Made by a program: the position numbers and the translations under genes. 64,000 nucleotides of DNA from Paraescarpia echinospica (lineage: Eukaryota > Annelida > Polychaeta > Sabellida > Siboglinidae): the NCBI GenBank assembly GCA_020002185.1, contig CM034536.1:11953333-12017332 (forward strand), given 5' to 3'. Shown in pieces: positions 24,492 through 37,417 of the stretch; the stretch's first letter is position 1, and every line of letters begins with the position of its first letter. The notes under the pieces are model-generated. The model was not told where the DNA came from. It saw only the letters and a program-made list of their open reading frames with translations, and searched no databases.

Positions 24492-25864
24492 CTGCCAAAG
24501 GACAGAAGCAACAACGCGACGTTCTTAAGATACATACGAATAAAAATGATTTTTTTTATCCACACAATTCTTCATAAATAATAACACTCATGCAGTACAC
24601 ACATCTTAAAATAACTCGACCATTTCTCAAATGAAAAGTGAGAAAGTATACGTGTATTATTTTTTCTAATAACTTTTCGACCGAAATGGGAAATTTACTT
24701 ACGCAGTGCCTTTCTTGATATCTCCCTTGACGGGTGGTTTGGATTCTTCAGGAGAATCTGCCTTGTCGCTTGGCCACGTCTTGTTACCTTTGACCACATG
24801 TGACGTCAATTCCCCCGTGACGTCACTCTGCGTCGTCTTGGAATGGATGACTTTGGTTGGTTTTCCTTGCGTTGGGGCACACTGGATCATCACGTCTGTC
24901 TCCATCGACTCATGGTCGTCCGCGTCCATCGGCGTCGGGACAAATCTTTCCGAGTCGACCGCCACCGGTGCGAACTTGGAGGAAGACATTTTCGTCGGCA
25001 CGGTCGTGCCTCGGCCCATCTGCTCCGGGGAGTGTTCGGCAGGGGACGAGGGGATAACCGTCTCCGGCGGCTCGGCGCTCCCGCTGTGTCTGAGGGGTCG
25101 TGTCGTGTCGTCGTCGTCGTCGTCGTCGTCGGGTATCGAGTGGATGGACGACACGTGCATCATGTCCGCATCCGTCGGCCCGGTGGCGCCAGGGGAAGCT
25201 TCGATCTGCTTGTCGGCGGGCTCGGCAAGGCCCGCGCGCAAGATATCGAACATGTCGCTCACCTTCCTCGGGTCTTTCAGTTCGGAATGATCTGACATCA
25301 CTTCCTTTTCGAATTCCTGCGCGAATTTAAAAAGAACCTGTCACGTCTCAGGGAGTGCGGATGGTTGTAACAACGTTTATGATAATAACAGCAATAATAA
25401 TAACGCTGACAACAATTATATCAGTACCGAGATGATAATGATGACGACGATTATGATGGTGATGCTAGTTACTGAAGATGCTGATGATAATGTCACTACT
25501 GTCGACAGAACATGCCCGGATGTAGCTGCCGCTGCTTACTAATACTACTCCTACATCTACTACTACTACATCTAATACTACTACATCTACTATTACTACA
25601 TCTACTACTACTACATCTATTATCATTACTTCTACTATTATTACTACTACTACTGCTGCTGCTGCAGTAGTAGTAGTAATAGTGCAGCAGTAGAGGTACT
25701 AGTACTACAACTACTACTACTAGTAGTAGTAATAGTAGTAGTAGTAGTAGTAGTAGTAGAATACTATTACTACTACTACTACTACTATTACTACTAGTAG
25801 TAGTAGTTGTTGTAGTACTAGTACCTCTACTGTAGTAGTAGTATTAGTAGTAGTAGAATACTAT

Positions 25865-25923
<59 letters not shown>

Positions 25924-28900
25924 TAACCACTACCACCACCATCATCACCACCACCACAACTACTATTGTTCCATGCACCCACCTTAAATGATTCCAGACC
26001 TCGCTCCTTGTAGACGGTCGCCATGATGGCCAGCCCTACCATCGCGTCGCTGTGCTCCAGCACGAAACGGGAGCCGTTCGTTCCCTCGGCCAGACCCTCC
26101 CAGAAGGCGTCAGCATGTTTCTTGCGTGACGCCAGCTGCAGACTGTAGGCCCGGATGTGCTGGTACTGTATAAGGAAATAGACACGTGACACAACATGGA
26201 CACGATCTCACTTTTGGAAGGTAGAACACCGAATTGACGCGAAGTAGTTGCAACAAATAGGACAGTGTTGTTTGGATATAAGAAAAACCTCTACCTCACC
26301 GCGGTTAGTAAATTACCCGAACACATTATTTGCTGGTTGGGTAAAGAACGAAGTGTACACGGGTGTATTCAATATGGTGATTATGTATTTTTGCGGGAAC
26401 TGAGCTCGTGACATAAAGGAGCATTAAACATGACTGAAAAAGGTGGCCGGCGGCTATCTTTGAAAGACGAAACGAAAATCACCCAAGAGTGAGTCTTGTG
26501 AGATGAAAAGAATGTGACAAAGAAAGCGGAGGCCCTTCAGTGTAAGTACAGTAATAGGTGGTACCACATTGTGTACTAAAGAGTAACCAGTGAAGTCTAC
26601 AAGGCCATTCGTGTATGTGTGGAAAAAATTTTTTTGCAAAGGGTGTAATCCCAAAGCATTAGATTTACTTAAGCTAGTCCAGAGCATTAAAGAAAAGAAT
26701 AATGAATTACATGCTATGATGCAGACAGTGGAAGTGAAGGTAGAGGCTATTGACAAAAGTTTGGAGGAGAGAGTGGAGAAGGCAGTCAAGAGAATAGTTA
26801 GGAAAGAGGTGCATGAATCCAGACAGAGGGAAGAAAGACGACTGAATGTTGTCATCAAGAACCTACTAGAAGAGACACCAGACTCTGATGCGTTGAATGG
26901 GGTGGTGAGGGCATGGGGGTTAGGATCTTTTGAAAAGCAGCAGGACTGGTGTGGCTGGGTGACGAAGGAGACAGAGCCACACCGCTCAGGGTTCAATGTG
27001 GAAACTCAAAACAAAAAATGAGACTGCCGAATAGTAGCAAGAAACTAGCGTCGACTGTTGACTACAGCGGTGTGTACATTGAGAGGGACTTGACCAAGCT
27101 AGGGCAAAAGGAGCAGAAAGACCTTAGGGATGAATCCAGGCACTTTATATTAACATGTGTTTGAACCTCCGAGAGAAGACAATGTGCTAGACATGATGTT
27201 TTGTTCGGAGAGAACGCTATTCCGGAACTGTGTGTGAATGAGCCTCTGGCTAACATTGATCGATGTCTTGTGCAGCTCAAAGTGATATGTGCTAGAACCA
27301 AGTTATGTAATAAAAATAAAGTATAAGTACTAAAAACTGCAGGAGAGCGGACTGGGAGAGTGTTAGCAAAGATGTTAAGCCTGTTGACTGGGAGGCCCAG
27401 TTTATAGACAAAGACACAGAGAAACAGTGGTCAGTTTTCGTTAACCAAGTAGCTGAGTTGGTGGAGAAACATGTTTCAGTGAGAAAAAACATAGCTGCAG
27501 GGAACCTAAGTGGGTGAACAGTAAGACACCAAGAAGGGTGAGAAGAAAGAGAAAGAAATAGAGAAAGGTTAGAGACAGTGGGAGACAGGAAACTATTTGG
27601 CGTACAAAACGTGTCAGTATGAAACAACAAAGAAGACTGAGGAATGTACAAAAAACTGTGAAACCAAGCTTGCTGAAAACATCAAGAATTACACTCAATC
27701 CTAATATACATACACCAGGGATAAATTCAGAAGTAAAGTGAAAGTAGGACCAATCCAAAATGATCAGGATTTACAAACTGATAACAAGGAACAAGCTGAA
27801 ATTCTTAACAGATTTTACAGCAGTTTTTACGGAAGAGGGTTCAGAGGACAAACTGATCAATGTGAGGATGACAGAATAAATGGTGTTGAAAAAGTTAGTG
27901 TCTGAACGTTAATAAGGCTCCAGGTGCTGATGGTATTTCCACTTCAGTTTTGGTTAATGCTGCAAGGTCAATAGCGTAACCTCTGTTGATCATCTTTCAG
28001 TCTCCATTGCAGTCGCATGTTGTTCCACAGGGATGGAAGGGAGATAATATTACCTATTTTCATAAAAGGATCTAAATCCCAAGCTGGAAACTACAGGCCA
28101 GTAAGTAGTTTGATATCACAAGTATGGAAAGTATTTAAAAGCATATTGAGAGGCACCATGCATGATCATTTTGAAAAATGTAACCTTAACAGAGGTAGCC
28201 AGCATGGATTTTCAAAGGGCAAGTCATGTCTTAGAAACCTGCTTGTGTTTCTTGGCGACATAACCAGCATGTTAGATGAAGGTAACGACGTTGATGTGGG
28301 GTATTTATACTTTGCGAAAACACTCGATAAAGTCCCGCTCATACGATTGATTAACAAGCTTATAGCTCTGGGAATAGATGCCAATGTAAGTATGTGGATA
28401 CAGGAGTGGCTCAATAATAAAAGGCAACGTGTAGTGATTAACTAGTGGAGTACCACAAGGGTCTATCCTGGGACCTTCTCTGTTCCTAATGATCTTGATG
28501 AGTACATGCTTAGTTCAGTACTGACATTTGCTGATGACATCAAGATCTATGGGGATGTGTCTGACACTGAAGGTAGAGGTGGATTATAACATGACCTGGA
28601 CAAGGCAATAATATGGTCTGAGAAGTGACTGATGCAATGCAATGTTGGTAAATGTAAGACAGTACACAAGGGCTAAAATAACCCACAACAAGTGTATGTA
28701 ATGGGAGGTAAAAATCTTTTGGAAGTGGAGGAGGAGAAGGATCTTAGCATAGTGATTCACAAATGTGTATCAGTGTTCGGAAGCGGGAAAGAGGACAATA
28801 GAATGGTGAGCCAGATTAAGCGAACCATCACCAACAACCAGTCAATGACCACTGTGCCCTTATACACGTCCTTAGTGTGCATACAAGTCTGGAACCCTTA

Positions 28901-31894
28901 CCCCAAAGGGACATAACTAAACTGGAACAGGTGCAGAGAAGAGCTACAAAGATCTTCACGAGCCTGGCAGGACAGAGTTATGAGGACAGACTGAAGTCCT
29001 GCGGACTACCAAAACTTGAGGAGAAAAGGAAAGGAGGTGATATGATTCAAACCATTAAATTAATCAAAGGAATAGAGAAGGTTCCATCGGAAGTTTTCGT
29101 CTAGCACTCTACAGCAGAGTTTAACCAGCGAGGCCACGACAACAAGATTTTCAAGAACAGATTCCGCCTGGAAATCACAAGAAACTTCTTCTCACAGCGA
29201 GTTGTCAACCAGTGGAATGCATTCCCCCAGAGCTTCGTCTGCGCCGAAAGCACAAACCAGTTAAAAAACCGCCATGACAAAATGTTTACACAGGGGGTTA
29301 CAATAAGTCAAACGACTTCCTATCCCGACGGCCGCACGCTTCTCAACGTGTGGCCAGTGGCCACTAAGATAAATTCAGGTAAAAGGAATTCCATGTGATA
29401 TTTTGCTCACATCGAACAAATCACGTGTTGAGTTCGTTAACACGACGATGTAACGATAGAGTAACATTATTGTAGATATTAACAAGAAATATAGTGAACA
29501 ACGTCGTCGTACGGGAACTTTCAATGTAACTCAACCAAGCAACGAAGCCGATGTGGCGAGCCAACCAAGACACCAAGCACCAAGACAAGATTACAATTGA
29601 GACAGCTTGTACCAACATTGGCTTGGTCTTCGCAAATAGAGACGGGGTGAGACCATAATAGATTTTAAATAGGCGGCCAATATAACTTACCCTGTGCTGG
29701 ATGGATAATAATTTATTTATAGATTTTTTTCTTTAAACTTTCTCAGCGCATGAAACACTAATTAACTAACCACGTGTGGAAAATTCGTGAAAACTGCATA
29801 TCTCGTCTTCCAGAAAAATCCACCCAAATGTGATACCCCTCAATTTCGTCCCAATCTGGTGACGGATTTTGAAATATTGGTGCGTTCTGCACTAAATGTG
29901 GTCTTACGCTAAACAGCGATGTGATGCGAAGACGACGACTGCGACACCTACCATCAGGTTGTCGATCTCTCGTCTCCAGTCGATGGCGTCTATGTTGAGT
30001 TGGTGGCACGGCTCGTGGGGTGACGCGTCACCCACCATGATGAGCGCACGTTGACTGCCGGGAGACCAGGCCAACTTGTCTTGCACTGCACACCACAACA
30101 GCCACAGGTATTGCGTTTAAATATTTGATTTGCGAAAACAGTGTTAACACTTGCAGTGGTCCAGAGATTATAGACGTTCGTTTGTTACAACTGTTTCAAG
30201 GTAATATATAATTATAACTGATGCCATTAAATTACATCGACTATTATAAATAATTTGGTCTAAAAACAACGTTGTTAATATATAGTTTGCTGCTTAAACT
30301 TGCCAGTGTATATGTACTTTATTTAGTGTCGTTAGTTTGCAACAGTGTATATCGTAAATGAATCTTTATCAACATCACAATCACTAGATTCAGCGCACAC
30401 TTGTCTTGTGTTCACGAGAACTAATGACGGCAAACATATCGCCTGCACGAGACTGTTCTATAAATAGCAGCAGACGCCAAGTGTCGGCCGACAAAATATT
30501 TCTGCCGTGGATTAGCGCAATCTATACAGGGCCCCTTTAAAGGGAGACTTTAAGTCCGTTCCTCTGCCCGGAGTTAGCCAGCGTAGTAATTTGTAACAAG
30601 GAGTCTATTTTGTTGAATGTGAGGAAATGGGAAATTGTTGAACATCAAAGGGTATCGCGGTTAACTCAGCCCACCTCGGCATTATTGCCAATAAAACTTG
30701 TTTTGAAACTGGATGTCTTGTTTATCATTTGAGCATGTTGCGGGGTCGAAACTTCGAAATGGCAAACATTGCTACGGGATTACTAAACACAACTTGGCGG
30801 ACAGCGTACCTTTAAATAATTTATTATAATAAAATATAGTTGTAAAAACATTGTATTAATAATGAATAGATCAAAAGCTAGGAACAAACTGTCTCTTTTT
30901 AACAACAAAAAACACCCATGTCGCATACAACCAATAGTGAGTGGTTTACCAAAACAACATTTGAGTGTAACCACTCGTGTAGCCCCTACCGCCACGGAGC
31001 ACGAGTTCGTAGCATTCCTGCTCGTGGCCTCCAGTCATTGGATCTAGCGCCTTCACGAAGTCCGTCAATTCAGAGACTTCGGTCGTGAAGTCGATGAATG
31101 TCGTCGAGAACGCATCGCTTTCGTAGTCTCCATGCGCAAAGATTGCCAGACGCAGACTCTCGATATCCTGGTGGGCAGATGTCATTACGTCACGTCCGAG
31201 TGTTAGATGAAGAAAGAAGCGACAGTGAATCTGAGACAGTATCCGTTTCAAGGATTTGTTCACCCTGACATTATTGTTCTGTATATATGGGACATGCCAA
31301 ATTTGTAGACTATGAAACTTGTGTTGCGCACAGTTTTAATGTTTAATTGCCGGTTAGTAGCAAATATATACAAGATGTATGCACATGCCAATGTCGGATG
31401 TACAATAGTAGAATCCGATCGGAATGTGCGACAAATCACAAGAAGCATATTCTAAGTTAATTAAGTTACTTTGTTTCGATAATAAAGGCGTAGTATTTTT
31501 ATGAAACGCTTCTTAAGTTCGATGCCATAACAAAAAACAAAAGTGCACAGCGTGTTTAATTAAAACTGGATCTTTTGTATTCGCAGATAGTAGTGCACAG
31601 TGTGGTTGACTTGTAACAGTCAATGATTAAATTGGAAAATGTAAAGCATCTTCCACCTGGCGGGGAAGAAATTAATCAAAACTTCAAAAACAACGACATA
31701 TGCATACACATGTATAGCACTATCACGAACAAGTGCAAGAATTGTTACGTATTCGCAGCCAATAGAGGTATTTGACACTTGCCCGGAAGAGACGAACTAC
31801 GATGTCGTATATGGCGAACTGGAGCTGTTCGAGTGTGTCGGCCATCGACATTGTGCAGTCGATCGAAATGACGATTTCCATGATTCGGTCGTCG
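24353..31894 (-). CDS. VWA3: VWA-domain gene with acidic tail exon
   Basis: Third paralogue, complete at the 3' end. Exons: 31783-31894, 30990-31167, 29952-30085, 25983-26165, 24703-25316, 24353-24491. Phases (2 in, then 0, 1, 0, 0, 2) agree at each junction. VWA motifs are SIDCTMSM, IFAHGDY, MTGGHEQECYEL, LIMVGDASPHEP, AIDWRREI and IRAYSLQLA......FW. GGD has become GGH. The penultimate exon is a long acidic, Ser/Thr/Pro-rich and probably disordered tail; the last exon adds a basic segment and a TGA. AATAAA at 24322-24327 is a likely polyadenylation signal, unusually close to the stop. The first intron uses a GC donor. An upstream exon is implied by the phase 2 acceptor at 31894. A CR1-like LINE (26590-29335) sits in the intron between exons C and D. 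Confidence 0.82.
24703..25316 (-). CDS. VWA3 exon E, acidic tail
   Basis: 614 bp, acceptor cgcgcag|GAA phase 0, donor GC|gtaagt phase 2. Begins EFEKEV like its paralogues, includes a run of eight Asp from a (GTC/GAC) repeat, and is rich in S, T, P, D and E. Long open frame without homology I recognise. Confidence 0.8.
25545..25960. repeat. (TAC)n/(TAG)n inverted triplet array
   Basis: Blocks of TAC/CTA alternate with TAG/GTA, giving several self-complementary segments. Lies in the VWA3 intron directly after exon D. Confidence 0.93.
25983..26165 (-). CDS. VWA3 exon D
   Basis: Acceptor tatacag|TAC, donor AAG|gtgggt, phase 0, 61 codons. Encodes YQHIRAYSLQLASRKKHADA then FWEGLAEGTNGSRF. A TAC/TAG triplet array follows within 30 bases. 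Confidence 0.87.
26590..29335 (+). pseudogene. CR1-like LINE with ORF1-like segment, endonuclease deleted
   Basis: 5' part (26590-27021) encodes a coiled-coil-like RVEKAVKRIVRKEVHES then REERRLNVVIKNLLEE, as in LINE ORF1 proteins. Then a connecting region, and reverse transcriptase blocks NYRPVSSLISQVWKVFKSI, SQHGFSKGKSC, a VPQGS-type box split by a stop, and the tail KLEQVQRRATKIF, SYEDRLKSCGLPKLEEKRK and VVNQWNAFPQSFV. No endonuclease motif is visible between them, so part was lost. Inserted in a VWA3 intron in the opposite orientation. Confidence 0.85.
29952..30085 (-). CDS. VWA3 exon C
   Basis: Acceptor gtgcag|TG phase 1, donor ATG|gtaggt phase 0. Encodes VQDKLAWSPGSQRALIMVGD, SPHEP and IDWRREIDNLM. 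Confidence 0.85.
30990..31167 (-). CDS. VWA3 exon B
   Basis: Acceptor ccaccag|GAT phase 0, donor GCG|gtaggg phase 1. Encodes DIESLRLAIFAHGDY to QECYELVLRG. Confidence 0.85.
31783..31894 (-). CDS. VWA3 exon A, GC donor
   Basis: Acceptor ttgtcag|C phase 2. Encodes DDRIMEIVISIDCTMSM to VVRLFR. No GT donor preserves the frame; CGG|gcaagt fits the GC-AG donor consensus and gives phase 0, matching exon B. Confidence 0.82.
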
Positions 31895-31989
31895 CTGACA
31901 ATGCTGTTTGACGAGTATAATAAAAAGAACCGCTGTCAGTGGACATCAATGCTGTCAATGTTGTCAATAAATATTGTAGAAGTCGCAGA

Positions 31990-32091
31990 ATCAGCAGCAG
32001 CAACAACAATAGCAGCAGTAACAATAATAACCACAACAACAACTATTACTACTACATCTACTACTACTACTAATAATAATAACAATACAAT

Positions 32092-32160
<69 letters not shown>

Positions 32161-32332
32161 AACTACTACTACTACTACAACTACAACAACTACTACTACT
32201 AATAATAATAATACAATTACTATTACTATTACTACTACTACTACAACTACAACAACTACTACTAATAATAATAATAATGATACAACTATTACTACTACCA
32301 CTACTACTAATAATAATAATACAATTACTACA

Positions 32333-32372
<40 letters not shown>

Positions 32373-32537
32373 TTACTACTACTACTACAACCACTACAAC
32401 TACTAATAATAATACTGTTACTGCCACTACGACTACTACTACAATTACTAATATTACTACTACTACTACTACTACAACTACAACTACTACTACAGCAACT
32501 ACTACTACTACTATTACTACTACTACTACTACTACTT

Positions 32538-32573
<36 letters not shown>

Positions 32574-32603
32574 TTACTACTACTACTGCTACTACAACTA
32601 GAT
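31990..32603. repeat. (ACT)n microsatellite
   Basis: About 600 bp of ACT with ATT and ACA variants, starting about 95 bases upstream of VWA3 exon A. Confidence 0.97.
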
Positions 32604-32714
32604 AGTTACTAGTTCGGCGAGTGATCGCCTGGTTAGTTATTGTATTAAATGTAATGTAATAAATTAGTGTATTAAATGTATTCCTTAATACTTTTGTTCA
32701 GGAAGTAGATTCTT

Positions 32715-32724
32715 AGTGGGGGGG
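32715..32724 (+). promoter_or_regulatory. Polypurine-tract-like sequence
   Basis: AGTGGGGGGG four bases before the LTR start; typical of the site that precedes a 3' LTR. Confidence 0.4.
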
Positions 32725-32727
32725 TAA

Positions 32728-33978
32728 TGTAGCATTTCTGCTATTTCTGGATGTTTAAATCTACTTTCCTGAGGTTTAATTTTATAAATGAAGAAGGTCA
32801 AGCCAGTAGATAGACATATTGTTAACCAACCGCCTTAGTTACGTAATTACAGCAACTCGGTTGCAGATGCGCTCAGTGAAGCGTGGTATTCTGTTGCTAG
32901 TGTTTCTAGGCAAACAGGTGGTTTCACTGTAATCGTAGAGAGGGTGTTCCACAATGCCTAGTTTGAATAGTATATTGCATTAGCCAATATAAATGATGGA
33001 AACCTGTCATATGATGTGTAATTAGGTCTGCTTATATAAACGTTTGTTGTACGCATTTCGCCATCTGGGCGCTGGCGAAGGACTGGGACAGATCCAGGGT
33101 TGAACGAGACAGGTTGCCCTGCTGCCAAGAGAATGACAAGTCAAGTCGTAAAGCGTGGTGGGAATCGTTAACGTGGGTTACATTCCCAAGCTTTTGTGTG
33201 TGTAATATTCAGTGTCCAGAGTGACTGTTCGATCGAGCTTCGAAGAATCCATGCCGCCACGTCTGCAGTATATTGAGACAACGTTCCGATCAGCCCCAAC
33301 GTATTTGCGTCGATGAGCGATAATCGCGACGCGCTCACCCAGCACGGGCCATCCACGAACAGCGGTCTCACAGCGACAACGTCAGAAAGCTTGACCGAAT
33401 GCGACTCGTAGCGGCCGGCGGTAAACGTATACTGCCAGGTGTCGTCAATTGCGCGAACCAGTTCATCCGACTTCTCGATCGTTTGCGACAGGGCAAGACC
33501 TCTCGATCGAATTCGTAGCGGCCGGCGGTAAGCGTCTACTGCCCGGCTTCGTCTTTCAGTTGAACGTATTCAACTGACTTCGCAATCGTTTGCGACCGTG
33601 CGATCATTGAACGGACGCGACTCGAGAATTCGCGGCGTACAACGGCAATCGTCAATTGCCCGACATCATCACTCGTGCGGCCGAAATACACCGTTCTAAT
33701 TGTGTTCTGAGCTCGGCGTGTTGACTTCAACAAACGTTCGTATATATTCGAGATGGGACTAGCCCAGTGTAAATGTATATTTTCTGATTGAACGTATCTA
33801 TTATTTGGTGTATTATGATTAGTAGTTATCGGTGGTTTTGAAGTGAGGTATTATTACCCATGAAGTATTCAAATATATATAAATATATGTGTGAGTTGTA
33901 ACAGATTACTGTAATGAGAGTCCGCGAGGACTAGCTTATACTGTGTATTTATATTATGGGAGTTATTCTTAGATAACA
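32728..33978 (+). mobile_element. LTR of an LTR retrotransposon
   Basis: Begins TGTAGCATTTC and ends AGATAACA (TG...CA). Contains TATATAA at 33034-33040 in a promoter-like place and a set of diverged roughly 110 bp repeats at 33400-33700. Followed two bases later by a primer-binding-like TGGCGCC. No gag or pol coding is present on either side, so it is a solo or broken copy. 1251 bp. Confidence 0.6.
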
Positions 33979-33980
33979 CT

Positions 33981-33997
33981 TGGCGCCTAGTGTATGG
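33981..33997 (+). promoter_or_regulatory. Primer-binding-site-like sequence
   Basis: TGGCGCCTAGTG directly after the LTR CA end; TGGCGCC is a frequent start of tRNA primer sites in Gypsy-type elements. 33998-34278 is probable leader without coding sequence. Confidence 0.5.
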
Positions 33998-34278
33998 TCG
34001 TATAGTGGTATAATCCACCTTAGAAAGGAAGTGGAATTTGATAATCGAAAGATTCAGTGTTATTGTTTATTATGTTGTATTAAGATTTGGTTACGGGATT
34101 TCTTTATTCTGTTTATTTTGTTAATCGAGATATTTACCAAAAGGAAGATATTAAATTTTCCTCGTTCTTTGTTGCTTGTTCACGATAACCGTTCTTTCTC
34201 ATATGCGTTGACCTTGATATATAAGAACCCTACTAGACTGAGCCATCTAGTGTACGAAGACCTCGCTAATCCGTGACA

Positions 34279-34305
34279 TACTACTACTACTATTACTACT
34301 ACTAT

Positions 34306-34360
<55 letters not shown>

Positions 34361-34362
34361 GG

Positions 34363-34427
<65 letters not shown>

Positions 34428-34568
34428 TTACTACTACTAATACTACTACTACTACTGGTAGTACTAGTACTACTACTGGTAGTACTACTACTACTACTAC
34501 TACTAGTACTACCACTACTAGTACTAGTACTAGTACTAGTACTACTACTAGTACTACTACTACTACTA
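34279..34568. repeat. (TAC)n microsatellite
   Basis: Near-pure TAC/ACT triplets joining the LTR leader to the Penelope-like element. Confidence 0.97.
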
Positions 34569-34569
34569 T

Positions 34570-35923
34570 TCGAAATTCCTAGTGATGCGCTACTGTTCTT
34601 TACGGATGTAGAAAGCCTGTACACCAATAGTGACAATATTTCGGGGACTGAAGCAGTAAGACAGGCTTTTTTTTTACGAAACCCGGATTTTGACCACCCA
34701 GACACAGAAATTTTAGAACTACTTAAAATTTCCTTAGAACACAACGACTTTTTATTCGGATCAAACTGGTACCTTGAAATGTTCGGCACTGCAATGGGGA
34801 AACGATTTGCCCCCAACTATGCCAATCCTTTTATGGCTCAGTGGGAGAAACAAGCACTAAGTAAATGCAACAAATTACCATTAATCTATTTACGATACTT
34901 GGACGATATTTTCGGAATATGGACACATGGGAATGATGAATTCCTAGTTTTCTTGGACATACTAAATAGCCATCAAAATTGCGTAAAATTAACGTCAGTT
35001 ACGAGTAAACACTCAATAGATTTCTTGGACACTACGATCTTTAAAGGCGAACGCTTTAATTCGACAGGGCATCTTGACAGCAAGGTTTACTTTAAACCAA
35101 CAGATACACATCAACTACAGTACAAAGACTCGTTCCATCCGAAACATACCTTCTCTGTTATACTCAAGTCGCAACTATTACAATTTCACAGGATTTGCAA
35201 CAATAAATCAGACTTTGACGTTTTCATAGCCTGAGGCAAAGGAATTATACATCGCGTTTTTTAAGGCACATTAAAAGCTATACCCTAACGGACATTAAAA
35301 ATCAGAACAGGAAAGAACAAGCCGTGAAATGTCAGGTGAAAAGGTGTCTAGCCTGTACTGTATTTGTAGACTTCACACCTATTAACAACACACGGAGGCC
35401 ACCACAGGGCAAAATCAACAATTACGGTACATCCAGTGTGGTTTACCTAATTACCTGCAACGCCTGCCCCGCAAGATACGTGGGTGTGACTGGCAATCAA
35501 CTCCGAACACTTCTAAATAATCACAGATCGGACATACGACATCATAGCGACACACAAGTGGCCAAGCATTTTATTGGAGCCGTTCACTCAATATCAGATT
35601 TGCGTATTACAATCTTGGAATCGGGGCCATTTTCTGACGTCGCCTCACTGGAAACCATTTACAGACGAAATTGTGAATCAAAATGGATTACAAGACTTAA
35701 AACTTCGCAGCCAGGGGGATTGAATGTTAGAGAGGACTCTTTTGATATTATACCTTTTGTGATTCGCTTCTCCCACCAGGGACGAACAATTGCTAAACTA
35801 GCTAAAGCCACCTATAAACTACTACAAACCGCATATCCAGAAATATACACGCCGAGATTTATAACAGCATTCTCAAAGAACAAGAACCTGAAAGATCTGC
35901 TGGTGGCCACCAAATTACAATGA
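34570..35923 (+). pseudogene. Penelope-like element (reverse transcriptase plus GIY-YIG)
   Basis: Frame open from about 34570: LFFTDVESLYTN, then GTAMGKRFAPNYANPFM, LRYLDDIFGIW (catalytic YLDD), IDFLDTTIF and YFKPTDTHQLQY. One base shift near 35227-35234 divides this from the second half: LRQRNYTSRFLRHIK, then VVYLITCNACPARYVGVTG and LRTLLNNHRSDI, a GIY-YIG nuclease (here VYL...RYVG). Encodes both enzymes of target-primed transposition. 5' truncated at the TAC array; single frameshift, otherwise young. Stop at 35921-35923. Confidence 0.9.
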
Positions 35924-36854
35924 ACAATGGACTTCTACAGAACAATGGCCTTAGCGCTTAGGACACTGTGAGACGTCGTAGTGTTAGTGCAATTGTGTAG
36001 TTGTTAGGGGGATTAGGCTGCATGTGGGGTTGTGGGGTTGCAGCAGTGCTGGCTCGTACGGCTTCACATGTTTCCGTCTCCTGTACAACTATGATAGGAT
36101 AGATATATTTCATACACAATGTAATGGCTTATTTTGTTTTTACAGGTTTACAGTCCGGAATAATTACTGAATACCCATGTATTAATTATTAATAACAGGA
36201 CACGTGTTTGTGGAGGTGTGGGGTGGTCAGCAGTAGCGGCTCTGTGGACGGCACCACAACTTCGCAATTCCGTGTTTACTTTAATTTCAGCGCATACCTT
36301 CGTACGACAACCGTACGTTTTTTTTAAATACAGCCACGTCCCCCTCTGATTCTGGTGAACACCATCGTGTCACAAATACTTTTTCTATCTTGTAGCGAAC
36401 CCTCTGTGATTGTATATGTGTATGTTAATTTTTTTTTTTTTTTAAATATATTCATCTATGTTATTTAACAGGACAGACGAGGGTAACACCCCCGGTTACT
36501 ATCCTCAGCCTTGTCCAATTGGTCATTGTTTAATATTCAGTGGCATGGGAATGTAACGGCTGAATGCATCCCTGTGCCATGACTTGATAATCACGCATTC
36601 TCGTCTCCGTTGTAGACCAATAGTCGTTATTTTGATGTACCATTAATCATAAATGTTTTTATTTTTTAGGTTTAATTAAAAAAAATTGTTTTGCAGAGAA
36701 GACCATCTACCGGAAAGGACTAAACTGATTTTATCAGATGTCTGGGTTTAGGGTTCACATTCGCCACCTATACTCCGTTGCCAGTGCCAGGTCTTCGTTC
36801 ATGTTCCAAATCCTTAACAGAGGATACTTGAGCACAGTACATCCATTTTTCTCA

Positions 36855-36868
36855 ACTACTACTACTAT

Positions 36869-36912
<44 letters not shown>

Positions 36913-36970
36913 TTATTATTATTATTACTACTATTACTATTACTATTACTACTACTACTACTACTATTAT

Positions 36971-37008
<38 letters not shown>

Positions 37009-37121
37009 TTACTATTACTACTACTATTACTACTACTATTACTACTATTACTACTACTATTACTACTACTACTACTACTACCACTACCACTACCACTTCC
37101 ACTATCATTACCATTACCATT

Positions 37122-37156
<35 letters not shown>

Positions 37157-37164
37157 CACTACCA

Positions 37165-37213
<49 letters not shown>

Positions 37214-37385
37214 CACTACTACTACTATTACTACTACTACTACCACTACTACTACTACTTCACTACTACTACCACTCACTACCACTACTCATCATTACTA
37301 CTACCACTACTATTATTATTACTACTACTACTACTACTGTTACTATTACTACTACTATTACTACTACTACTATTATTATTATTAT

Positions 37386-37417
<32 letters not shown>

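Noticed and set aside
24706..25330. Plus-strand frames opposite VWA3 exon E
   Set aside because: Mirror of the real minus-strand exon; arginine and valine runs come from the triplet repeat.
33168..33371. Minus-strand 67-codon frame as a missing VWA4 exon
   Set aside because: No similarity to exons E-H of the paralogues and it lies inside the LTR.
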